Origin: Spirochaetia bacterium
GTDB lineage: Bacteria; Spirochaetota; Spirochaetia; Treponematales; Rectinemataceae
Length of the DNA: 64,000 nt
Assembly (NCBI GenBank): GCA_029975555.1
Contig: JARKOY010000149.1
Location: forward strand, 1 to 64,000
Direction of reading: 5' to 3'
Shown: in pieces, positions 19,253-27,306 of the stretch
Numbering within the stretch: position 1 is the first letter of the stretch
How the letters are laid out: each line of letters opens with the position of its first letter
Program-made: the position numbers and the translations under genes
The notes under the pieces: generated by a model
Seen by the model: only the letters and a program-made list of their open reading frames with translations
Database searches by the model: none
Told to the model about the DNA's origin: nothing

Positions 19253-20143
19253 ATGAAACTGAATCCAGGTATTTATGCTGCACAACTTGTGCCGTACACT
19301 GTAGAGGGCACAGTTATGGAAACATCGCTCGCTGCGATGATCGAGCGAAATATTTCGATAGGCAAAGTGGATGGGCTCTATATTGGCGGCAGTACTGGAG
19401 AAACCTTCCTGAGCGACAGTTCAGCCAAGAAGGTTGTCCTTGAGGTTGCGGCGGCGACCAATGCAGGACGCGTCTCGATGATTGCACAGATCGGTTCGAT
19501 CAACATGCGCGAGGCTGAATCGCTCGCACGGCTGGCTTCTTCGCTCGGTTATAATGCTATTTCCGCGGTAACACCGTATTATTATAAATTCAGCTTTTCT
19601 GAAATTCGGGATTACTATATACGGCTCGCTGAGGCTGCGAACCTTCCAATGTTCGTCTATTCTATTCCTGCGTTCACGGGCACTAGTTTCGACATTGAAC
19701 AATCCCGTAAACTTTTCGAGCATCCTCTTATTGCTGGATTTAAATACACTAGCGGCGATCTTTTTACAATGGAACGGCTTATTAACGCTTTCCCTGAGAA
19801 AATCGTTTTTTCCGGTTATGATGAGCTTCTGCTTTGTGGCTGCGCACTCGGTGCCTTTGGTGCAATTGGTTCGACATACAATCTTTTCGCGCGTCTTGCT
19901 AAAACTATCTGGAATGAGGCCAGAGCAGGCAATCTTGCAAAGGCACGTGCCTTACAGGCCAAACTCAATGATATCATCCAACAGCTCATTAAATTAGGAC
20001 TCTATCAGGCGCTAAAGGAGATAATTAGTCTGACAGGCATTGAAGCTGGCACTGTACTACCGCCTTTTGCTCCTCTCACATCAACACAAAGAGAGGAAGC
20101 CAAAACACTAGGAAAGCGACTTCAAGCACAGGGGTTGATTTAA
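19253..20143 (+). CDS. nanA: N-acetylneuraminate lyase
   Basis: A 296-residue TIM-barrel aldolase after AAGGAG. It matches NanA closely: IGGSTGETF near residues 43-51, SAVTPYYYKFSFSEIRDYY, the catalytic tyrosine in VYSIPA, the Schiff-base lysine in FKYTSGDLFTMERL, and GYDELLLCG. The GGSTGE and FKYTSGD combination is specific to sialic acid lyases rather than DapA. It splits Neu5Ac into ManNAc and pyruvate; ManNAc would go to the AGE epimerase encoded divergently. Confidence 0.93.
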   Translation: MKLNPGIYAAQLVPYTVEGTVMETSLAAMIERNISIGKVDGLYIGGSTGETFLSDSSAKKVVLEVAAATNAGRVSMIAQIGSINMREAESLARLASSLGYNAISAVTPYYYKFSFSEIRDYYIRLAEAANLPMFVYSIPAFTGTSFDIEQSRKLFEHPLIAGFKYTSGDLFTMERLINAFPEKIVFSGYDELLLCGCALGAFGAIGSTYNLFARLAKTIWNEARAGNLAKARALQAKLNDIIQQLIKLGLYQALKEIISLTGIEAGTVLPPFAPLTSTQREEAKTLGKRLQAQGLI

Positions 20144-20227
20144 AAAAGTGTTTCTCGGTTTGTGCAGCACGCTGGTTTGCCATCAGCGCGCCGCTTCTTG
20201 GGCCATTTTGCTGGGCCAATCCGATCC

Positions 20228-21151
20228 TTATGGCTCTCTATACTTCTCCGAAAACCGGTGCGAAAGCCGCATCATCTGCTGGACCTCGAGGCGCATGGAT
20301 TCGCTGAACTGCCGAGCGTCGGTACGGCGCGAATGCAATCTGATAGGCAGGCCCTCGAGCTGGAGTGCATACATCGCATTGATGGGATAGAGCTGATACT
20401 CGATGACGGAGGCCATGCCGAGAAACTCCTGAAGCTCGGTGGCGCGCTCTGGTCTGTTGTTCCAGTGTTTGCACATCCACACATAGAGGTCCGAATGGAA
20501 GTGCGTCATGATGCCTGAGTATCCGGCCGCCCCCGCTTCGAGTGAAGTAAGAAGGGTGGCCGCGTTCGCGTTGAAGAGTTTAAAGCGACTTCCGCGTGCC
20601 GCTTCGATTTTCGCCCGTATGTCGCTCATGCGGCAGCTCGTGTCTTTCAAAAATCCAAAGCGACCGGTTCCGACTATAAAGCGCATAAGATCCGCGCCGA
20701 GAAGTCTTTTGTAAGGAGCTGGACATTCGTAGAACCCGAGCAGAATATCGCGGTCGAAACGTGCCAGGAAGGTTTCCAGGTTGCTCTTGAAGACATCATC
20801 GTCCTCGTGCCTGTGCACCAGGCGGTTTGTGACCAGAATAAGAGCATCCGCCCCCGTGTCGGCCATCATTTTGGCTTCTTCGATCTGATCCTCGAGTGTG
20901 TCGGCGACATGTCCGGAAACCAGAACGGGCACCCTGCCCCGCACAAACTTGATCGACATCCGCGCAAGCTCAAGCCGTTCCCGCAAGCTCAAATGGAACA
21001 TCTCGCTCGACTGACAGACGGCGAAGAGCCCTGCAACGCCGCGCTCGATGTGCCATTCGACGAGCGCTTCGAGGGCTGTGTAATCGATGCGGCCGTCTTC
21101 GGTGTAGGGGGTGATCATCGTCGGGTAGACGCCGTTGGGAATGGTGTCCAT
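20228..21151 (-). CDS. DapA/NanA-family aldolase, atypical
   Basis: A 307-residue class I aldolase fold. The expected Schiff-base lysine is in FLKDTSC and the YxxP tyrosine in GFYECPAPYK. The GTTGE-type loop that binds substrate and relays protons reads CQSSEM, so it is not a standard DapA or NanA. It is the last gene of a TRAP-transporter operon under an IclR regulator, so it probably cleaves or dehydrates the keto-acid that the transporter imports, for example a 2-keto-3-deoxy sugar acid. GAGGAAAGGA precedes the ATG. It is convergent with nanA, 84 bp away. Confidence 0.8.
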   Translation of the reverse strand: MDTIPNGVYPTMITPYTEDGRIDYTALEALVEWHIERGVAGLFAVCQSSEMFHLSLRERLELARMSIKFVRGRVPVLVSGHVADTLEDQIEEAKMMADTGADALILVTNRLVHRHEDDDVFKSNLETFLARFDRDILLGFYECPAPYKRLLGADLMRFIVGTGRFGFLKDTSCRMSDIRAKIEAARGSRFKLFNANAATLLTSLEAGAAGYSGIMTHFHSDLYVWMCKHWNNRPERATELQEFLGMASVIEYQLYPINAMYALQLEGLPIRLHSRRTDARQFSESMRLEVQQMMRLSHRFSEKYREP

Positions 21152-21169
21152 GCTATTTTCCTTTCCTCG

Positions 21170-22471
21170 TTATGGTTTGTATCCCGACATCTTCGGTAGC
21201 CAGAGCACAAGCTCCGGCACATAGGTCAGCAAGAAAAGCACGCCGATAAAAAGAATGAGGAAGGGGGTCATTTCTTTTATGACGTCTTTCAGTTTAGCGC
21301 CGGTAAGCCCTGAGGTGACGAAGAGCAACATACCAAACGGCGGAGTGGAGAGGCCGATCATCATGTTGAGCACGATTACCACACCGAAATGCACAAGATC
21401 GATGCCCATGGAATTCATCACAGGCAGGATCATGGGAATGAATACGAGGGTGATGGCCATCGTGTCGATGAACATGCCCAGGATCAGAAAAGCGATATTG
21501 ACGATGAAGAGCATCACGTACTTGTTGGTTGTCATGCCGAGGAGAATTTTTGCCACCGTATCAGGTATGTGTTCGATTGCGACGATGTATGAGAAGGCGT
21601 ATGCCGAGCCAACCAGGAACGACAGTGTCCCCGTCGATTTCACGGTATTTTTGAGGACCTCGAACAAATCTTTCCAGCCAAAGGCGCGGTAGAACACCAC
21701 AGAGATGAACAGGGCCCACGTAGCCGCCAGTGCGCCGGCTTCCGTAGGCGTCACGATGCCGGTATAGATTCCTCCGAGCAGTACGACTACGGTGAGGAGA
21801 GCAGGTATTGACTTAAGAAAGAGGACGATGAACTGCGTGAAGCTGTAGGCGTCGCCCCTGGGGAAATTCCTCTTTACGGAGATGATGGCGACGTAGACCA
21901 TCATGGTGAGTCCAAGAATGAGTCCCGGCACCACACCGCCCATGAAGAGCGCGCCGATCGAAGCCCCCGACAACATGGAGTAGAACACCATTGGGATGGA
22001 AGGCGGTATGATAGGGCCTTCTGTGGCAGAAGCCGCAGTCACTGCGCACGTGAATCCGGGTGAATACCCGGCATCCTTCATGGCCTTCATTTCCATATTG
22101 CCGGGACCGGATGCATCGGCGATCGCCGATCCGGTCATGCCCGAGAAGATGATGGAATTAATGATATTGACCTGGGCTAGGGCTCCTCTTCGTCTTCCTA
22201 CGAGGGCGCTGGCAAAATCGAAGATGATGTTGGTAACCTTGCTCGAGTTCATGATCTCCGCCATAAAAATGAACAGCGGTACCGCAATGAGGACGAAACT
22301 CGAGTTCATATTCGTCAAAAACATGGTAGCCACCATGTCCACCGTCGCTGCAGGGCTTGGCGCGGCTATGAAGTAGAATATGGCCGACATCATCATGCCG
22401 AATCCAATAGGGATTCTTAGTATGAACATAATGATGAACGAGACGAAAAATACGATGAGCGGCAGATTCAT
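21170..22471 (-). CDS. dctM: TRAP transporter large permease subunit DctM
   Basis: A 433-residue, very hydrophobic protein with about 12 membrane segments and DctM-type motifs (MTGSAIADASGPGNMEMKAM, VTPTEAGALAATWAL, TPPFGMLLFVTSGL). The true start is the ATG at 22471, which overlaps the DctQ stop as ATGA; a longer open frame upstream is spurious. It forms the sodium-driven transport channel with DctQ and receives ligand from DctP. Confidence 0.92.
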   Translation of the reverse strand: MNLPLIVFFVSFIIMFILRIPIGFGMMMSAIFYFIAAPSPAATVDMVATMFLTNMNSSFVLIAVPLFIFMAEIMNSSKVTNIIFDFASALVGRRRGALAQVNIINSIIFSGMTGSAIADASGPGNMEMKAMKDAGYSPGFTCAVTAASATEGPIIPPSIPMVFYSMLSGASIGALFMGGVVPGLILGLTMMVYVAIISVKRNFPRGDAYSFTQFIVLFLKSIPALLTVVVLLGGIYTGIVTPTEAGALAATWALFISVVFYRAFGWKDLFEVLKNTVKSTGTLSFLVGSAYAFSYIVAIEHIPDTVAKILLGMTTNKYVMLFIVNIAFLILGMFIDTMAITLVFIPMILPVMNSMGIDLVHFGVVIVLNMMIGLSTPPFGMLLFVTSGLTGAKLKDVIKEMTPFLILFIGVLFLLTYVPELVLWLPKMSGYKP

Positions 22472-22968
22472 GCGTCTTTCCCCCTCCGAAGCGACGTAAT
22501 ATCGCGTGCTATATCGATCGCAAGCCTGATCACGATATCGACAAGAAATACTATAAAAGGGAAGTAAGCCAGCGTCATCGGAATCTTGAGAGCGTCTGAC
22601 CTTTTGTAGCTCATAAACGTGACATAGCCCCAGGATGGATAGAGTGCTGCAACGAACGCAATGAGTAGAAGTCCGTTCCCTATTATCCGCATCCATGTCT
22701 GGGTATGAGGTTTGACCGCATCGTAGATCATGGTGAAGGCGACGTGGCTGTTGTCTCTCTTCGCGTAAAGTCCGCCGAGCAGGGCAACCCATACGAAGCA
22801 GATTAGAGACAGTTCTTCCGGCCATATGAGAGGCTTGAAGAAGTATCGCGCAATGATCTGCGTCATGAATGAGAGAAAAAGTGTGCTGAACGTGAGGATT
22901 GGCACATAGAGCTCGATGATGTCGATAAATATTTTCCACACCTTCTTCAGAGCAGGGAAAATACTCAC
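22468..22968 (-). CDS. dctQ: TRAP transporter small permease subunit DctQ
   Basis: A 166-residue protein with four membrane segments and the DctQ WPEELSLICFVWVALLGG stretch. An ATG at 22989 is in frame, but GGAGG lies 8 nt before a GTG at 22968, and the ATG sits almost against the stem-loop without a ribosome binding site. The GTG is therefore chosen. It is translationally coupled to DctM by ATGA overlap. Confidence 0.88.
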   Translation of the reverse strand: MSIFPALKKVWKIFIDIIELYVPILTFSTLFLSFMTQIIARYFFKPLIWPEELSLICFVWVALLGGLYAKRDNSHVAFTMIYDAVKPHTQTWMRIIGNGLLLIAFVAALYPSWGYVTFMSYKRSDALKIPMTLAYFPFIVFLVDIVIRLAIDIARDITSLRRGKDA

Positions 22969-22995
22969 AATATTGTCCTCCAAATACATAAAGTT

Positions 22996-23027
22996 CGGAA
23001 AGGGACGGAAAAATCCGTCCCTTTCCG
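22996..23027 (-). terminator. Strong stem-loop between dctP and dctQ
   Basis: CGGAAAGGGACGGA pairs over 14 bp without mismatch with TCCGTCCCTTTCCG around a 4-nt loop. On the minus strand it is followed by only a short T-rich stretch. It likely terminates part of the transcripts after dctP, raising binding-protein expression over the membrane subunits. Confidence 0.75.
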
Positions 23028-23052
23028 CAACAATGGGAATTCTATACTCCGG

Positions 23053-24051
23053 TTATTTTATTTTCTGAATCTCTTCGTAGAGTTCCATATTCCAGTTCTT
23101 GGAGATATCCTTGCTCTCCGTGAGATAGGAGTTCTTGGCATAGGCGGCAAATGCTGCCTTGTCGGGATTTTCGATCACGACGAGCCCCTGGGACCTGAAG
23201 AAGTCGAGGATGTTCTTTTCGTTGTCGAGATTGGTCTTGTCGCAGAATTCGCGGGCCTTGTTGACTGCGGCGAGGACCCAGCCCTGCTGTTCTTTTGTCA
23301 GGCTCTTCCACTTCTTCTCATTGATAGTCGGCCAGGTAGAGTCGACGACATGATCGGTGAGGACAATGTATTTCGTAACCTCATAGAATTTGGCATTCTT
23401 ATCCGTGGGAAGCGGATTGTCCTGCCCATCGACTGCGCCGGTCTTGAGGCCCATGTACACTTCCCCAAAGGCCATGGGAGTGGGATTAGCGCCAAGGGCC
23501 TTACCCATCGCGATCCAGGTTGGGCTGTTGGGTACCCGGAGCTTGACGGATTTCATCTGCTCCGGTTTTGTGACGGGACCGACCTTTGCCGTCAGGTTGA
23601 GCTGACGCGTACCGAGGTAGTATGCGGTCAGCGGGCGAATTCCAGTCTTTTGCGCGATCTCATCGAATATTTTCTGGCCGATAGGTCCATTGAAGGTCTT
23701 GGTCATTTGACTATAACTTTGGAACGTGTAGGCAGCACCGAACATCGACAGATAGGGAACAAACTCTGCAAGCCACTGAGCCGAGGAGTAGACCATGTCG
23801 ATCGTGCCTTTTCGGATGGCATCCTGCTCCGCCTGTTGGGTGAACAACTGGCCGGAATGATAGACCTCTACCTGGATCTGACCTCCGGAGAGTTTTTCAA
23901 CTTCATCCTTAAAAACATACATCGCCTGCGTGTGCGCGTCCCCCGGAACGCTGACCGAGGTGAACACGAGCTTTATAGGCTTTTGTTGGGCAAAAACCGC
24001 GGGATTTGCGACTATGAGCAAGGCCAGCATCGCAATCATTAGTTTCTTCAT
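23053..24051 (-). CDS. dctP: TRAP transporter solute-binding protein, SiaP/DctP family
   Basis: A 332-residue exported protein with a signal peptide (about 1-21, cut after VFA) and AGGAGG before the ATG. The KLRVPNSP motif holds the conserved arginine that clamps the ligand carboxylate. The following PTPMAFGEVYMGLKTGAVDG and QDNPL segments are close to SiaP of Haemophilus, a sialic-acid TRAP protein. Given the nearby nanA cluster, sialic acid is possible, but the IclR regulator and the atypical aldolase suit a sugar acid such as 2-keto-3-deoxygluconate. It stands first among the transporter genes. Confidence 0.9.
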   Translation of the reverse strand: MKKLMIAMLALLIVANPAVFAQQKPIKLVFTSVSVPGDAHTQAMYVFKDEVEKLSGGQIQVEVYHSGQLFTQQAEQDAIRKGTIDMVYSSAQWLAEFVPYLSMFGAAYTFQSYSQMTKTFNGPIGQKIFDEIAQKTGIRPLTAYYLGTRQLNLTAKVGPVTKPEQMKSVKLRVPNSPTWIAMGKALGANPTPMAFGEVYMGLKTGAVDGQDNPLPTDKNAKFYEVTKYIVLTDHVVDSTWPTINEKKWKSLTKEQQGWVLAAVNKAREFCDKTNLDNEKNILDFFRSQGLVVIENPDKAAFAAYAKNSYLTESKDISKNWNMELYEEIQKIK

Positions 24052-24081
24052 GAAGAACCTCCTGGATACCTACTTATGATG

Positions 24082-24861
24082 TTAGCCGCGTTCGCGGCCG
24101 AACTCCCTGTTTCTATAGCCGAGACGGTGGGAGATTTCTCCTGTTGCCTCGAGGAGCGCCGGGGCCATCGACTCGATGCGCTCCAGCGTATTTCGCTCGG
24201 CTGGTCCTGAAAGGCTCACCGACGCGAAGACCTCACCGTGCGCGTTGAAGATCGGCGCTCCAACACAGCGCAGGTGATCTTCGTGCTCCTGATTGTCGAT
24301 CGCGTAGCCGACTTCGCGGATGTGTGCAATCTCCTTCCAGAGGCGCTCTTCGCTGGTGATGGTGTTCGGCGTAAATGGCGCCAGGCCTCGTTTTGCCACA
24401 ATGCGGCGAATTTCGGCGTCGGGCAAGAATGCTAATATGGCCTTGCCGACCGAAGTGCAGTAGAGTGGAGCGTGAATCCCTATCACCGAATATGTCCGCA
24501 GCCTGCGCTGTGACTCGATGCAGTCGATGTAGAGCACCTCATCGTCGTCGAGCACGACGAGGTGGACGGTTTCGTCGAAGCGCACGTTGAGTCCCTTCAA
24601 AAAGGGAGCCGCGATGCGCACGAGATCGAGCCCCGTCTGCGCGCAATACCCGAGTTCGATGAGCCTGATTCCCAACGAGAATGCGCCGGAACCGCTGTCG
24701 CGATCGAGAATTCTTTCGGCCACCAGCGTTTCGAGCAGATTGTGCGCCGTACTCTTCGGAAGCGAGAGCGCGTGCGCGATGTCCGACAGGGTCCGTTCTT
24801 TCCCGTCGGAGAGAAGATCGAGAATCGCCAGCGCCTTGCGCACAGAATTGACTTCAGCCAT
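24082..24861 (-). CDS. IclR-family transcriptional regulator
   Basis: A 259-residue protein with an N-terminal winged helix (RTLSDIAHALSLPKSTAHNL, about 23-42) and an IclR effector domain (LHAPLYCTSVGKAILAFLP-type segment, then GPAERNTLERI). It is the first gene of the TRAP operon, 30 bp ahead of dctP. Two palindromes overlapping its own promoter suggest autoregulation. The effector is probably the imported acid or its cleavage product. Confidence 0.9.
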   Translation of the reverse strand: MAEVNSVRKALAILDLLSDGKERTLSDIAHALSLPKSTAHNLLETLVAERILDRDSGSGAFSLGIRLIELGYCAQTGLDLVRIAAPFLKGLNVRFDETVHLVVLDDDEVLYIDCIESQRRLRTYSVIGIHAPLYCTSVGKAILAFLPDAEIRRIVAKRGLAPFTPNTITSEERLWKEIAHIREVGYAIDNQEHEDHLRCVGAPIFNAHGEVFASVSLSGPAERNTLERIESMAPALLEATGEISHRLGYRNREFGRERG

Positions 24862-24881
24862 TTAATCTCTCTCTGGAATTG

Positions 24882-24945
24882 TGTTCATATATCTGAACAT
24901 AATTCTTATATATGAATTATTGTCTCAATTTTTCAGATCTGTCAA
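24882..24945 (-). promoter_or_regulatory. Promoter of the IclR/TRAP operon with two palindromic operators
   Basis: On the minus strand TTGACA (24945-24940) is followed 18 nt later by AATAAT. Two inverted repeats overlap or follow the -10: ATAATTC/GAATTAT with an 8-nt spacer (24899-24920) and TGTTCA/TGAACA with a 6-nt spacer (24882-24899). Both arms are perfect. They are the likely binding sites of the IclR protein encoded just downstream. Confidence 0.65.
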
Positions 24946-25076
24946 GCCAAAAAAATATCGGAGGAAATTTATCGAAACGGTATATATTCATCATGAAGAG
25001 AAAAGAGGTATAGCGCGATTATTTCTTATGAGCGCCCACAGTCGTGCTGTCGTTGTGGGCGAACGCCTGCCTTTGT

Positions 25077-25439
25077 TCAGCCTCTCACATAGTGGGGCAT
25101 CTCAGGGGGAATCTCCATCGAAAACTCGACGACGCCTGCGATCTGGCCATCCTTGCGCCACGGTGTCTGATAGATGAGTTTCTTTACGCCCTGTTTTTCG
25201 ACGGTGTAGATGTTGGGCTCGCCAGTCGCAAGGATGTGCTCGATGATGCGCACGGAGCGCTCCTGATGACAGGGGCGGACGTCTTTGCCGACGAGCGCCT
25301 TGCCTCCCCACGTGGCAAAAGCGGCGGCCGATTTCTCGTTCATGGAGAGGATGACGAAATTGCGGTCGATGACCGTGATGCCCACGTCGAGTTCATCTGC
25401 CCAGTGTGGGGCAACATCTTTCCATGACAGTTCTGACAT
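25077..25439 (-). CDS. Stand-alone PAS-domain protein
   Basis: A 120-residue cytoplasmic protein that consists almost only of one PAS fold: DVGITVIDRNFVILSMNEKS strand pair, a helical middle with GKDVRPCHQ, and the final strands IYQTPWRKDGQIAGVVEFS. No kinase, cyclase or DNA-binding domain is attached, so it must pass its signal to a partner or store a small ligand. The CHQ cysteine and histidine could bind haem or metal, but that is speculation. The ribosome binding site is weak. Confidence 0.75.
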   Translation of the reverse strand: MSELSWKDVAPHWADELDVGITVIDRNFVILSMNEKSAAAFATWGGKALVGKDVRPCHQERSVRIIEHILATGEPNIYTVEKQGVKKLIYQTPWRKDGQIAGVVEFSMEIPPEMPHYVRG

Positions 25440-25654
25440 GACCGAAGAATACCCGAAAAGCGCGCTCGGCTGAAGAGGGGTCTGATGAGTGTAATAAAAA
25501 AATGAATCGTCTTTACGTTTTTGGGGAGTACAAGGTTGTGCAATGGCTTCAGGTATTGTCGACTATTGCATTTGATACACCTCACTCTATAATTGAAGCA
25601 GAAGTTACTGTACTGTCTGTCGTTGCACCAGTCTGTGGTAGGGAGGTTCGTTCT

Positions 25655-26302
25655 ATGAAATCTCAAGGGAAAAACGCGGGAATCGCGCGTAAACTGGGTT
25701 TTCTGATTGTCTTTGTGAGTTTATGCGTGGCTATGCTTTCGGCTCAGCCCTACGTGGATGCCTATTCTTCCGCGACCGAGCAGTCTATGAAGTCTATGCT
25801 GACAGGAGAAGCCTTCAAAGCGGCGGCCAGGGCCATCGAGGCGGGCTCCTCGGACCTCGCGAATCTGGCCACGTCCAAGGCTCCCGGTTATAAGGCTCCC
25901 AAAAGCTATCTTGCCCATGTGATGTCGACGAACCCCGACGGCAGCGTTGGCATTTCGACTATTTCGCAGTGGCGGTACATCGTTTCGGACTCTGGCAAGG
26001 ACCACGTCGTTCTGCAGCTTACCTGGGGACAGAATGCCATCAACCTGGCTGATGTCGGCAAGAGGGGTTCGCTGTTCATTCCGGGCGTCTCCGTCGAGGG
26101 GAAAAACTATCGCTTCCTCATTCACCTGAAGACCGTCAAGGTTGAGGAGCTGAAGTATTCCGATGACGCCTTCAATGCTGGCTTATTTAACGCCTATTAT
26201 TCCGGTGCTCCGGCAAAAAAGAGCCAGTACACGATCACGTGTGAGGTTTTGGCGATTGAAGATGTCGGCAACTCCGTGAAGCTCGGCCTGCAGATGCCAT
26301 AA
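25655..26302 (+). CDS. Secreted protein of unknown function
   Basis: A 215-residue protein starting after GGGAGG. It has a signal peptide (about 1-31, ending SAQ), a short helical region rich in Ala and Met, then a predominantly beta-strand domain with repeated VSVEGKNYRFLIHL-like strands and an N-N-rich end. No family is recognised. It lies alone between a PAS gene and a FadR-type regulator with its own upstream gap of about 215 bp in which no feature was found. Confidence 0.6.
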   Translation: MKSQGKNAGIARKLGFLIVFVSLCVAMLSAQPYVDAYSSATEQSMKSMLTGEAFKAAARAIEAGSSDLANLATSKAPGYKAPKSYLAHVMSTNPDGSVGISTISQWRYIVSDSGKDHVVLQLTWGQNAINLADVGKRGSLFIPGVSVEGKNYRFLIHLKTVKVEELKYSDDAFNAGLFNAYYSGAPAKKSQYTITCEVLAIEDVGNSVKLGLQMP

Positions 26303-26432
26303 CTCGGCATGAATAGGGAGCACCGCGGAGAAGGCGCCTTCGTCTCTCTGCTGTGCGTGGTGTTGCGTGTCCCTCTTGCTGCCCGTGTGATATGCTGGCG
26401 ATCTCTTCCTGAAAAATTCTGTATAAAAAAAC

Positions 26433-26461
26433 TTGACAAATCGCGCATCCTGGCCGATACT
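26433..26461 (+). promoter_or_regulatory. Sigma-70 type promoter of the second CUT1 operon
   Basis: TTGACA (26433-26438) and GATACT (26456-26461) are spaced by exactly 17 bp. Transcription should start near 26468, just before two tandem palindromes. Confidence 0.75.
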
Positions 26462-26470
26462 GTCCTCTGT

Positions 26471-26496
26471 CTGGTTAACCAGATGTGGTTAACCAG
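26471..26496. promoter_or_regulatory. Tandem FadR-type operators
   Basis: CTGGTTAACCAG (26471-26482) and TGGTTAACCAG (26486-26496) are two copies of the palindrome TGGTTAACCA centred 14 bp apart. They lie right after the expected transcription start and before the regulator ATG, where a bound GntR dimer would block the operon. No further copy was noticed elsewhere in the window. Confidence 0.78.
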
Positions 26497-26514
26497 TTTG
26501 GAGGCGCGGTGGCC

Positions 26515-27237
26515 ATGGAAGAGCTTCAGGAAGAGCGGAGTAAGGAGAAACGGCCCGACGATTCGTTCGAGGGCGAATCCAAGGTCCTCGGCTACATTCA
26601 GAAACAGATCGTCTCGGGAGCGCTGAAGGCGGGCGATAAGCTTCCTTCGGAGCGGCAGCTCTGTGAGATCCTCGGAGTCAGTCGGGGGTATGTGCGCAAA
26701 GCGCTCTCGCGGCTCGATCACTATGGCCTCATCAAGACGCTTCCGCAGCGCGGCACCACGGTGGCCGAGCTGGGGAGCAAGGCGATCTCCGGTCTGATCG
26801 CGAGCATCGGCAGCTTCGATGAATCGTTCGCACCGCTGGACCTGCTGGAAATAAGGGAAATTCTGGAGGGTTATGCGGCGAGGAAAGCGGCGAAGCTGGC
26901 CACGCAGGAAGACTTGCAGGAAATTTTGAAGTGGCACATGGAATTCAAGGCAAAGGCCGACGTAGGCCAGCGCGCGCTCGACGAAGACCACCTTCTCCAT
27001 ATCGCTATCGCCAAGGCCAGCAAGAACCCTGTGTGCCTGTCGCTCATAAGCTACATAACACCGCAGATCATCGCGCTCAACGTAGGTTTTGCCGAAAGCG
27101 ACCCCGATCGTTTTGTCCGTACCTTTGAAGAACACGACCGCCTTGTCAAATGCATCCTCGCCAAGGATGAACAGGGGGCCGAGGCAGCAATGATGGCCCA
27201 CATGCGCGAGGCGAGGCGGCGGAGGTTTCCGGACTGA
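26515..27237 (+). CDS. GntR/FadR-family transcriptional regulator
   Basis: A 240-residue protein with the GntR winged helix (KLPSERQLCEILGVSRGYVR, about 44-63) and an all-helical FCD effector domain with HLLHIAIAKAS and FEEHDRLV metal-type histidines. The ATG at 26515 follows GGAG; an upstream in-frame ATG would run through the operator. It is the first gene of the transporter-transketolase operon and most likely binds the tandem TGGTTAACCA sites, repressing its own operon until an imported sugar or acid binds. Confidence 0.88.
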   Translation: MEELQEERSKEKRPDDSFEGESKVLGYIQKQIVSGALKAGDKLPSERQLCEILGVSRGYVRKALSRLDHYGLIKTLPQRGTTVAELGSKAISGLIASIGSFDESFAPLDLLEIREILEGYAARKAAKLATQEDLQEILKWHMEFKAKADVGQRALDEDHLLHIAIAKASKNPVCLSLISYITPQIIALNVGFAESDPDRFVRTFEEHDRLVKCILAKDEQGAEAAMMAHMREARRRRFPD

Positions 27238-27306
27238 ATATCCGCGCGCACATGTAGGGCGTGGATTTCAGATATGCAATCTTTTTCTGCAAGGAGGTAG
27301 ATTTAT

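Noticed and set aside
20144-20227. Bidirectional terminator between nanA and the convergent aldolase
   Set aside because: Only a 5-bp CGCTG/CAGCG arm pair is present and TGGGCCA is a direct, not inverted, repeat; the evidence is too weak.
22472-22939. N-terminal extension of DctM of about 155 residues in the same open frame
   Set aside because: It lies in another frame across dctQ, is not membrane-like and has no start signal; the ATG at 22471 coupled to dctQ explains the gene.
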